A stretch of 64,000 nt of DNA from Hyphomicrobiales bacterium (lineage in GTDB: Bacteria; Pseudomonadota; Alphaproteobacteria; Rhizobiales; Rhizobiaceae): contig UCIA01000023.1 in assembly GCA_900472295.1 (NCBI GenBank), positions 87,399 through 151,398 on the forward strand, in the 5' to 3' direction. The translations under genes were made by a program, and so were the position numbers. Shown here piece by piece: positions 57,283-64,000 of this stretch. The notes under the pieces are model-generated. The model saw only the letters and a list, made by a program, of their open reading frames with translations, did not search any database and was not told the origin of the DNA. Every line of letters begins with the position of its first letter. Position 1 is the stretch's first letter.

Positions 57283-58401
57283 TTGCGTCAGTGGAAAACG
57301 CTGCGGTGTGCCGTATTTTGTTTTGCTGTCCTTCCAGGTTTATCTGGCTGTGCTGGACGGCCGACGACACAACAGGTGACGCCTCTTGACACGAGCCATA
57401 TCGCGGAAGCGATCCGGTGCGAGATGCGCGATGCCTTCATTACGCTGTTGCATGACGCGATAATACGTGACGGTTACAATAAGGAGGAAGCCGCGAAGCT
57501 GACCCGGCAATATTTCTTCAATGCGGCACCTGCAGTCCCTCTGCCAAACGATCAGAACATCTGGATATGGAGAGCGAGGAACGAATCCGATTCTCTCCTA
57601 AAGTTCCTCACCTCTGGATACTTGAATTTGCCGGTCAAAGATCCAGAGATTAAGTACGTCGTCGAGACCTATTCGAAAGCGTTCATTGCCTACAAGTTCG
57701 TTTTTGACATGACGCAGACTGACCATCTGGAAGCGAATCTGGACCTTATGAGCATCGTCACCCGTGGCGCAGTCAAGACATCGGTTGGCGGGTCTTTTAA
57801 CGGAAAACGTCGGGCGACGCGCGAGTTCGTGTTGGCTGATCGGGTGGATTGGCTGCTAACGGAGCTGCCGACGATTCGGAAATGCAATCAGATCAGGCGG
57901 GAGCAGCACGGAGAACGGCCGGCAAATGGGGCGTACCCGATTGCCGGAAAGCTCAATCTCATCGAGGTTGTCAGAAACTTCGTCGCGGCAAACCAGACCA
58001 ACAATCTGATCGGTCAATTGTCGGATGCCGATCTACTCGTCGCATCCAGCAAGCCGCCTCTGCCGACCATGAGCGAGACTATGATATTCACCACGACGCT
58101 CAAAGGCGGCATCGCGCCCACGCTGGAATTGAGCGACCCGACGCACAGTACGGGGGTCAAGGGAGGGCTTCTGGACGCGCACCGAGAGAGGCTTGACGTC
58201 CACAGCCTCACGCTGGTCATGCAACTGCCTGACCTGAAAGGACCGACGGTAGCGCACGCGCGAAGCGAAGCGGAAAGAAAAGCGGATCAGAGCCTGTATG
58301 GCCAGCAGGCAAATGACAGCGCGCACGAATTGAACCGCCTTGAGGATAATCGCAGCAGGAAATTGCGAGGCGATATCATAGACCTCATTGCGCCAGAATA
58401 G
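57283..58401 (+). CDS. Predicted lipoprotein, unknown function, atypical composition
   Basis: A 372-residue protein starting at TTG 57283, with GGAGGGAT just upstream. A signal with lipobox LSGC (Cys about residue 23) predicts a lipid anchor. The mature part contains the segments HIAEAIRCEMRDAFITLL, an ANLDLMSIVTRGAVKTSVGG core and MIFTTTLKGGIAPTLELS, and a charged C-terminus. This recalls lipoproteins of unknown role in Bradyrhizobium and relatives, but I cannot name a family. Codon use is visibly less GC-biased than in its neighbours, so it may be horizontally acquired. Followed 34 bases later by a small basic protein. Confidence 0.7.
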   Translation: MRQWKTLRCAVFCFAVLPGLSGCAGRPTTQQVTPLDTSHIAEAIRCEMRDAFITLLHDAIIRDGYNKEEAAKLTRQYFFNAAPAVPLPNDQNIWIWRARNESDSLLKFLTSGYLNLPVKDPEIKYVVETYSKAFIAYKFVFDMTQTDHLEANLDLMSIVTRGAVKTSVGGSFNGKRRATREFVLADRVDWLLTELPTIRKCNQIRREQHGERPANGAYPIAGKLNLIEVVRNFVAANQTNNLIGQLSDADLLVASSKPPLPTMSETMIFTTTLKGGIAPTLELSDPTHSTGVKGGLLDAHRERLDVHSLTLVMQLPDLKGPTVAHARSEAERKADQSLYGQQANDSAHELNRLEDNRSRKLRGDIIDLIAPE

Positions 58402-58435
58402 TCCGTTGCAGAAACGTTCACCGGAGGCAGTTGGA

Positions 58436-58756
58436 ATGGCAATGACACCCAAATCACCGACCGAAAAACGCGCGAGCAAGACAGCCGCAAAACCTCAACG
58501 CGACAAAACGCTTCCCATCAGAGGAATATTCTTGCGCGTTCGCGCGATAATCGAGCAGGGGCGTGTCGAAGAGTTCTTTGAAGCTTGCGACGAGGCTGGA
58601 TTTAAGGGCCTCAAGGGGCCGCCCGGGCTCGTGGAATTTACCCACAATTTCATAGCTGACGGCTCGCTGGAACACACCGATCAGAAAGGCAAAGGTGTCG
58701 CGAAGGTTGACCGTTTCACCAAAGCCGTCGTGGCCGTTTCGCCTATCGATTGCTGA
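58436..58756 (+). CDS. Small basic protein, unknown function
   Basis: A 106-residue protein from ATG 58436, with GGAGG in the leader; an in-frame start at 58388 would overlap the lipoprotein gene. The N-terminus is lysine-rich (TEKRASKTAAKPQRDK), followed by LRVRAIIEQGRVEEFFEACDEAG and GLVEFTHNFIADGS. Cytoplasmic. Probably co-transcribed with the lipoprotein gene and shares its lower GC bias. No family recognised. Confidence 0.6.
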   Translation: MAMTPKSPTEKRASKTAAKPQRDKTLPIRGIFLRVRAIIEQGRVEEFFEACDEAGFKGLKGPPGLVEFTHNFIADGSLEHTDQKGKGVAKVDRFTKAVVAVSPIDC

Positions 58757-58947
58757 TGGCCTGAATACAGGCACTTGGTTTTGCGATTGCGCTTTCTGTC
58801 CTAAGCGGCCTTGCTCCAGGCGCAGCTCTGTTCCCGCCAATCCGCAGGCGGGTTCGCTGTGTCCTCCCCTCCGCTGGACGGGGAATGTCATTGGGATTAC
58901 CTTCATCTCCAGCATGAAACGCGGCCAATTCCTGAGGAGATGAAGCC

Positions 58948-59502
58948 ATGACCTTGCAAGGCGATGCCCTGAAGGACGCGATCAGCAGGACGCGAGACAA
59001 ATGGGGGTGGTTCGTCGCGCTCGGCGTGCTGCTGCTCATTTTCGGCGGCATTGCCTTCGGCAATCTGTTCATTGCCACCGTCGCCTCGGTCTATGTCGTG
59101 GGATGGCTGATGCTGATGGCCGGCATCATCGAGATCGTGCATGCCTTCGGCGTGAAAAGCTGGAGCCGCTTCTTCTACTGGCTGCTCAGCGGCCTGCTTT
59201 ATGCCGTTGCCGGTTTCTTTGCCTTCGACAATCCGCTGCTGGCATCGACGGTGCTGACCTTGCTGCTGGCAGTGGCGCTGGTCGCTTCTGGCGCGCTCAG
59301 GGCCTGGGTCGGCTATAGCCACCGGCCGGAAAATGGCTGGGGCTGGGTCGTCGCGGCGGGGCTGATCAGCGTGCTGGCGGGCCTGACCATCGCCATGGGC
59401 TGGCCGGTCAACAGCCTGTGGGTGCTCGGCCTGTTCCTGGCCATCGACCTGATCTTCCAGGGCTGGACATTCATCGCCGTTGGAATGGCGTTGAAAAAGT
59501 GA
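58948..59502 (+). CDS. HdeD family membrane protein
   Basis: A 184-residue protein with six predicted membrane segments in three hairpin pairs, beginning near residue 22 (WFVALGVLLLIFGGIAFG). Matches the HdeD/DUF308 family, named for acid-resistance HdeD of E. coli but usually of unknown role. The start ATG has AGGAG ten bases upstream. Stands alone. Confidence 0.88.
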   Translation: MTLQGDALKDAISRTRDKWGWFVALGVLLLIFGGIAFGNLFIATVASVYVVGWLMLMAGIIEIVHAFGVKSWSRFFYWLLSGLLYAVAGFFAFDNPLLASTVLTLLLAVALVASGALRAWVGYSHRPENGWGWVVAAGLISVLAGLTIAMGWPVNSLWVLGLFLAIDLIFQGWTFIAVGMALKK

Positions 59503-59519
59503 GGGTGTTGAAAAAATAA

Positions 59520-59846
59520 TCAGGAGAGGTTGAGCAGAGTCACCGAGATCAGCGCCAGCGCGATCCCGACATACTGCAGCGACGAAACCTCTTCCTTGAA
59601 AAACACGGCGCCGACCAGCACGGCGCCCGCCACGACGATGGTGTTGACCAGCGCTCCGGTGACAGCGAGGCTCTGGCGCGTGTTGATAAAGGCGAATGCC
59701 CAGTAGGAGAGCGGCGCCAGCAACATGACGTATGTCATACTGCGACTGCTGCCCGTCTTGCCCCAGTGCGCGCTCAGCCCATCGCACAGGATGAAAAGGG
59801 CGGCGCAGACGATCACAATGCTCCAGACGAACAGATCGATCTTCAT
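59520..59846 (-). CDS. Small multidrug-resistance/EamA-like membrane protein
   Basis: A 108-residue protein from ATG 59846 with four membrane segments. The size and the C-terminal VVAGAVLVGAVFFKEEVSS-YVGIALALISVTLL pattern are those of half-size EamA/SMR transporters, which act as dimers. Substrate unknown. The preceding open frame offers a second ATG five codons earlier. Located between HdeD (convergent) and ribF. Confidence 0.7.
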   Translation of the reverse strand: MKIDLFVWSIVIVCAALFILCDGLSAHWGKTGSSRSMTYVMLLAPLSYWAFAFINTRQSLAVTGALVNTIVVAGAVLVGAVFFKEEVSSLQYVGIALALISVTLLNLS

Positions 59847-59927
59847 CGGGGGACGTTGCACGGTATATTAGCAAGTCACGATGAACTGCTTCACAGTCGG
59901 CAGCGTTTCGCAGATGTCGCCGGACAG

Positions 59928-60911
59928 TCAAAAGGCGATCGCGCTGTCCAGCTCCGAAAGGGGACTGACGCCTTCCAGCAGCGCCCGCGCCTCCGCCTCG
60001 TCGCGCTTGATCTGCGCCACCAACGCGTCGAGCCCGTCGAACTTCCACTCGGGGCGCAGGAAGCCGAAGAACGAGACCTCGCAAATCTCGCCATAGAGAT
60101 CGCCGGAAAAATCGAAGACGAAGGTTTCCAGCAGCGGTGCGCCATTGTCGTCGACGGTCGGGCGCCGGCCGAAGCTGGCGACCCCGTCATGCAGTGTGCC
60201 GTCGGCGCGGCGGAAGCGGACGGCATAAATCCCTTCCTTGAGATCAGCTTCGGGCGAAAGCCTCATGTTGGCCGTCGGGTAGCCCAGCGTGCGACCGAGC
60301 TGCTGGCCGCCGATCACTTCGCTCTCGACGGTGAAGCGATAGCCAAGCAGGCCGGCGGCTTCAGTGACCTCGCCCTCACCCAGCAATGCGCGGATGCGGC
60401 TCGACGACACCACTTCGGCGCCCTCGTCGCGAAAGGCGTCGACCAGGGTGACGCCGAAACCGTGGCGCTCGCCGGCCGCCATCAGAAAGGCCGGGCCGCC
60501 TTGCCGGTCCTTGCCGAAGTGGAAATCGAAGCCGGTGACGGCGTGCGTAATGCCGAGGTTTGTCTCCAGCACGTCGGTCACGAAAGCCTCGGCCGACAAG
60601 GCGGCAAAAGCCCGCGTGAAAGGCTGTTCGACGAGTGCCGCAAAGCCCAGATGCGACAACAGCCGCGCCTTCATCGGCGGCGGCGTCAGCACGAACAGCG
60701 GCATATCGGGCCGGAACACTTTTCGCGGATGCGGCTCGAAACTCAGCACCAGCGCCGGCACGCCGCGCCGCCTGGCTTCGGCGAGCGCGCGTTCGAGCAC
60801 CGCCTGGTGGCCGCGATGAACACCGTCGAAATTGCCGATCGCCACCACGCCGCCGCGCAAATGCGCAGGCAGCGGCGCGGTCGCGGAAATATGTTCGAAG
60901 GCTGCGCTCAT
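59928..60911 (-). CDS. ribF: Bifunctional riboflavin kinase / FAD synthetase
   Basis: A 327-residue enzyme. The N-terminal FAD synthetase domain (about 1-185) has GNFDGVHRGHQAVL (about 27-40), and the C-terminal riboflavin kinase domain (about 190-320) has GRTLGYPTANM (about 205-215). It makes FMN and FAD from riboflavin, needed by the many flavoenzymes in this window. Normal length; start ATG at 60911. Confidence 0.96.
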   Translation of the reverse strand: MSAAFEHISATAPLPAHLRGGVVAIGNFDGVHRGHQAVLERALAEARRRGVPALVLSFEPHPRKVFRPDMPLFVLTPPPMKARLLSHLGFAALVEQPFTRAFAALSAEAFVTDVLETNLGITHAVTGFDFHFGKDRQGGPAFLMAAGERHGFGVTLVDAFRDEGAEVVSSSRIRALLGEGEVTEAAGLLGYRFTVESEVIGGQQLGRTLGYPTANMRLSPEADLKEGIYAVRFRRADGTLHDGVASFGRRPTVDDNGAPLLETFVFDFSGDLYGEICEVSFFGFLRPEWKFDGLDALVAQIKRDEAEARALLEGVSPLSELDSAIAF

Positions 60912-60922
60912 GGAGGCGACCC

Positions 60923-61039
60923 TAGAGCATGATGCCGAAAAGTGTAATGCGGTTTTCGGACGACATCATGCTCTATCTCCTTGATTTAGAGACGGATTCA
61001 GATTTCGGGTCGACACGACCTGAAATCATCCGGCTCTAG
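60923..61039. repeat. Double-palindrome repeat, family B (full copy)
   Basis: The first hairpin has arms TAGAGCATGATG (60923-60934) and CATCATGCTCTA (60964-60975) with inner CCGAAAA / TTTTCGG. The second has GATTTCGGGT (61001-61010) and ACCTGAAATC (61018-61027), with one mismatch. The element ends in CATCCGGCTCTAGC, which contains the TAG (61036-61038, minus strand) that stops the HAD gene. A degenerate copy lies at 51351. It resembles a repeat very common in Mesorhizobium (from memory). Confidence 0.8.
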
Positions 61040-61896
61040 CGCAGTCTCGGAATGACAGCGACCGGCCGGTAGCCGTGCTTTTCCAGAAAGGCCGCGAGCC
61101 TCGCCGGATCGGGCTGCAGCGGATCGCCATAGTCGCGCGCGTGGATGCCGCCCGAGACGTAGAGCACGTCGATCCCATTGTCGGCGGCCCCTTTGACGTC
61201 CGTCATCATGCCGTCGCCGATGGCGAGCAGCTCGGAGCGCTCCACCGAGCGGCCGAGCAGTTGGGCGACCTCCCGCATTGCGGCGTCATAGACCGGCGCA
61301 TAGGGTTTTCCGGCGATCAGGGTGCGGCCGCCGAGCTGGCCATAATCGCGGGCCAATGCGCCCGCGCACCAGATCATGCGCTCGCCGCGCTCGACCACGA
61401 TGTCGGGGTTGGCGCAGATGAAAGGCAGGTTCCTGGCCCGCAGCCGGCGTAAAAGGTCGGCGTAGTCCTGCGGCGTTTCGACCTCGTCGTCGAACAGCCC
61501 GGTGCAGACCACACTGGTCGCCTCGAACTCCTCGACGAGCTCGACGTCGAGACCGTCATAGAGCGTGAAGTCGCGGTCGGCGCCGATATGGAAGATTTTG
61601 CGCGGACCCTCGGCGATGAGGTCGCGGGTCACATCGCCTGACGTGACGACGCGGTCATAGGCGGCGGCGGGAACGCCAATCGCATTCATCTGCACCACCA
61701 CATCGGCATTGCGGCGCGGCGAATTGGTGATCAGGACGACCGGAAGTTTCGCCGCCCGCGCGGTTTCCAGCGCCAGCGCTGCTGCCGGAAAATGCCATTC
61801 GCCATTGTGGATAACGCCCCAGACATCACACAGGATGGCCGAATAGGCGCCCGACAAATCCGCGAGCGAGCCAATGATGTCAGGCGAATCCGCCAT
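61036..61896 (-). CDS. TIGR01459-type HAD-superfamily hydrolase
   Basis: A 286-residue HAD phosphatase, subfamily IIA. The nucleophile Asp is in LCDVWGVIHNGEW (about 18-30). Motif II is ITNSPRRN (about 56-63), and motifs III/IV are GKPYAPVYDA and IGDGMMTDVKGA (about 225-236). Likely acts on a small phosphate ester such as a nucleotide or sugar phosphate. Its last codons and stop lie in the family B repeat, so the repeat sets the C-terminus. Directly upstream of ribF on the same strand, 124 bases away. Confidence 0.88.
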   Translation of the reverse strand: MADSPDIIGSLADLSGAYSAILCDVWGVIHNGEWHFPAAALALETARAAKLPVVLITNSPRRNADVVVQMNAIGVPAAAYDRVVTSGDVTRDLIAEGPRKIFHIGADRDFTLYDGLDVELVEEFEATSVVCTGLFDDEVETPQDYADLLRRLRARNLPFICANPDIVVERGERMIWCAGALARDYGQLGGRTLIAGKPYAPVYDAAMREVAQLLGRSVERSELLAIGDGMMTDVKGAADNGIDVLYVSGGIHARDYGDPLQPDPARLAAFLEKHGYRPVAVIPRLR

Positions 61897-62232
61897 GCCG
61901 TTTTCCTGAAGTGAGGATCGTTGCGAGGGCCGCAGCCGACGGTCCGCCGCAGCCGGTCCCGCATTAACCGAAGCGTTTCATCCTGTCACCAGCTTTCGGC
62001 ATCTTGCGACGCCACTGCCGGACGAACCCGGCGGCCGCCGTAACGGGCAGAACCCACCCTTCGCCAAACTCCGGCCACGCGGAAATCCGTCCAGCCGCAG
62101 GCGGCAAAGCCGTGTGGTTAACCAGCGTTGAAAAGGCAGGTCGATCTTGGAGGCATTTCAGCAACATGAAATTTAACGATTTATGGGCATGGTCGCGCCG
62201 ACATATGGATCCTAGCAGGGGTGCTGAAGGCA
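61897..62232. other. Divergent intergenic region HAD / TadG-like gene
   Basis: This 336-bp region must hold the promoters of the leftward HAD gene and the rightward TadG-like gene. The right part (about 62150-62232) is AT-richer, with AACATGAAATTTAACGATTTATGG. No ORF or RNA gene stands out. Confidence 0.45.
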
Positions 62233-64000
62233 ATGATCCGAAAATTCTGCCGCGACATACGCGGCAACTATGCCCTTATAACCGTTATCACCATGATACC
62301 CTTAATGGGCGGCTTGGCGTTGGCTGTCGACTATACCGACCTGCTGCGCCAAAAACAGAACGTGCTGAACGCACTGGATGCCGCCGGCATTGCCACCGCA
62401 CTTAAGATCGTTTCCGGCGCGAGCGACGACGCGACCAAGACCTATGCGAAGGATTTCTTCGAGACCAATCTCACAAGCGTCGATCCGGCCGATGCCGCCC
62501 TGACGGTGACGCTGCCCAACAACAACACAGGTGGCGGCACGCTAAAGATGTGCGCCACTTTGACGTACCACCCCTATTTCCTGCCGGCGGCGGCCATGCT
62601 GATCGGAAGAACGTCCACCGATGTCAAAGTCTCGGCTTGCTCCGAGATCCGTCTGAAGAACACGCTGGAGGTGGCGCTGGTGCTCGACAATTCCGGTTCG
62701 ATGACCCAACTGGGGCATGGCTCGAACGAGGTGCGGTTCACCTTGCTCAAGAAAGCCGCCAAGCAGCTGGTCGATCAGCTGGCTGGCCAGGCACAGACGA
62801 TGAAACAGGTCTCCAAGCCGGTCCAGTTCAGCCTTGTCCCCTTTGCAGCCTCCGTCAATGTCGGCCCGGCAAACAAAGACGAAGCGTGGATGGACACGAC
62901 AGGCGTTTCGCCCCTCGACCAGGAAAACCTCGATTGGTCGACGCTTACCTCGGCTAACTCCCCGAACCAGTGGGCGCAGAAGTCCGGCAACTACTATTAT
63001 GCAAAAGGCACAGCCTGGGATGCGACGCAGCTGAACCAGGTGCTGACGCGCTTTTCGATCTACAAATGGATGAAACGCATTTCATCGTGCACCAAAAACT
63101 CGAGCAACGTCTGCACGTCCAACATAGTTTACGCACCGATCGCTACCTGGGGCGGCTGCGTCGAATCGCGTCCCTATCCTTACAACATACAGGATACGGC
63201 CGCCTCGACCTCGACACCGGCCACGATGTTCGTGCCGATGTTCGCGCCTGACGAGACCGACAATACCGAGAGCAAGAACGGCCACCTTCTCCCCGCAAAC
63301 AACAACTGGCATGCCGACATAACGACGAGCACCAACAACGCGACGCGCCAGAAGTATATGCCGAAATATTTCAACGCCGGCGTCGGCAACAAGGTGACGC
63401 CGGCCTACGGTTCCAATGCCGGGCCGAACGCCAGCTGCAGCACGACCGCGATCACGCCGCTGAAGGATGTATCACTCGCTGCCGGGGCGACTGCCGTCAA
63501 GAAGGCCATCGACGACATGGTCGCTCTCGGTGCCACCAACGTGCCAGAAGGAATGGCCTGGGGCTGGAGAACCCTTTCGCACGCGGCGCCGTTCACCGAC
63601 GGCCGGCCCGAAGCCGAAAAGGGCAACGACAAGGTGCTGATCGTGCTCACCGACGGCGCCAACACTTACTACACGCCAGACAGTGTGAGCGCTCAGAACT
63701 ACTCGGGCACCGACTACCAGTGGGGTGGCAACGACCTCGCCGGTAGCAAGGCCCTCTATTCGTCTCTCGGCTACCTCGCCTATCCCGGCCAGACCAAGCC
63801 CTTCGGCAGTGCCTACACTTATGGCCGCCCGTTCTTGGGCACCAGCAGCGACGTCAGCAAAAGCGACTATTCCAATCCCAACTACTCCAAGGCGATGAAC
63901 GAGCACTTCGCCACACTCTGCAACAATGCAAAGACGGCCGGCGTGATCGTCATGACGATCGCGCTTGACCTCGACGCGAGCAAGACCGCCGAGGCGGCAC
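62233..64000 (+). CDS. TadG-like pilus protein with von Willebrand domain (partial)
   Basis: A 589-residue N-terminal part, cut by the window end. The start region has a Flp/TadE-like signal anchor (IRGNYALITVITMIPLMGG, about 9-27), then a von Willebrand A domain with the MIDAS motif LVLDNSGSM (about 152-160) interrupted by a long Asn/Ser/Thr-rich insert, and a late strand VLIVLTDGAN (about 469). Such proteins belong to the Tad pilus and surface system and are exported to the periplasm or cell surface. The ATG at 62233 was chosen by the signal anchor. No other tad gene is in the window. Confidence 0.8.
   Translation, partial: MIRKFCRDIRGNYALITVITMIPLMGGLALAVDYTDLLRQKQNVLNALDAAGIATALKIVSGASDDATKTYAKDFFETNLTSVDPADAALTVTLPNNNTGGGTLKMCATLTYHPYFLPAAAMLIGRTSTDVKVSACSEIRLKNTLEVALVLDNSGSMTQLGHGSNEVRFTLLKKAAKQLVDQLAGQAQTMKQVSKPVQFSLVPFAASVNVGPANKDEAWMDTTGVSPLDQENLDWSTLTSANSPNQWAQKSGNYYYAKGTAWDATQLNQVLTRFSIYKWMKRISSCTKNSSNVCTSNIVYAPIATWGGCVESRPYPYNIQDTAASTSTPATMFVPMFAPDETDNTESKNGHLLPANNNWHADITTSTNNATRQKYMPKYFNAGVGNKVTPAYGSNAGPNASCSTTAITPLKDVSLAAGATAVKKAIDDMVALGATNVPEGMAWGWRTLSHAAPFTDGRPEAEKGNDKVLIVLTDGANTYYTPDSVSAQNYSGTDYQWGGNDLAGSKALYSSLGYLAYPGQTKPFGSAYTYGRPFLGTSSDVSKSDYSNPNYSKAMNEHFATLCNNAKTAGVIVMTIALDLDASKTAEAA

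Overview
The window reads as chromosomal DNA of a Mesorhizobium-like member of the Hyphomicrobiales (Rhizobiales). The basis is high GC with GC-rich third positions, the gene order pmbA-cysQ-DUF4170-DUF374-waaA-lpxK next to a DUF2093 gene, an endonuclease-type MutL, and several families of short palindromic intergenic repeats of the kind abundant in Mesorhizobium. The genus is inferred; no rRNA or tRNA gene was seen. I saw no prophage, insertion sequence or CRISPR array.

Layout. 1-4.7 kb: a homogentisate catabolic operon (hmgA, a metallo-beta-lactamase-fold hydrolase, a fumarylacetoacetate-hydrolase-family enzyme, a small membrane protein, a DinB-fold protein) with a divergent MarR regulator. 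4.8-7.0 kb: kbl-tdh threonine catabolism. 7.3-9.4 kb: a membrane GGDEF-EAL protein with intact motifs. 9.8-21.7 kb: two NADH:flavin oxidoreductases with Fe-S cysteines, queF, a frameshifted alpha/beta hydrolase, two tandem secreted paralogues, and a LysR / MttB-like methyltransferase / Tat-exported binding protein / oxidoreductase set that looks like catabolism of a methylated amine. 21.8-27.8 kb: mutL, DUF1905, secreted and tail-anchored proteins, a DMT exporter with divergent LysR, DUF2093. 27.9-33.5 kb: the lipid A/Kdo operon. 33.6-37.8 kb: epmA divergent from efp, then a cardiolipin synthase and a YbhP-like phosphodiesterase.

38-44.7 kb: a GNAT gene, a 660 bp intergenic region with a strong palindrome, then an operon encoding a large Pls/PosA-type synthetase (adenylation, carrier, six membrane segments, three hexapeptide-like domains), a GNAT gene broken by one in-frame stop, and a phosphopantetheinyl transferase. 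This operon is the best candidate for an undescribed biosynthetic system. 44.7-52.7 kb: patatin, an inactive/active M16 peptidase pair, rsmD, an RluB-type pseudouridine synthase with large repetitive arms, tadA, and a lipoprotein. 52.9-57 kb: ileS and a MipA-like outer membrane protein. 57.2-58.8 kb: a less GC-rich two-gene unit of unknown function with a near-consensus promoter. 58.9-64 kb: HdeD, a small SMR/EamA-like protein, ribF, a HAD hydrolase, and the 5' part of a TadG-like von Willebrand protein cut by the window edge.

Small repeats sit at gene ends throughout. Some overlap stop codons, one supplies the TAG of the HAD gene, and one seems to supply the ATG of an M16 peptidase. Starts were revised where the longest open frame ran into implausible upstream sequence; each such choice is stated in the entry.
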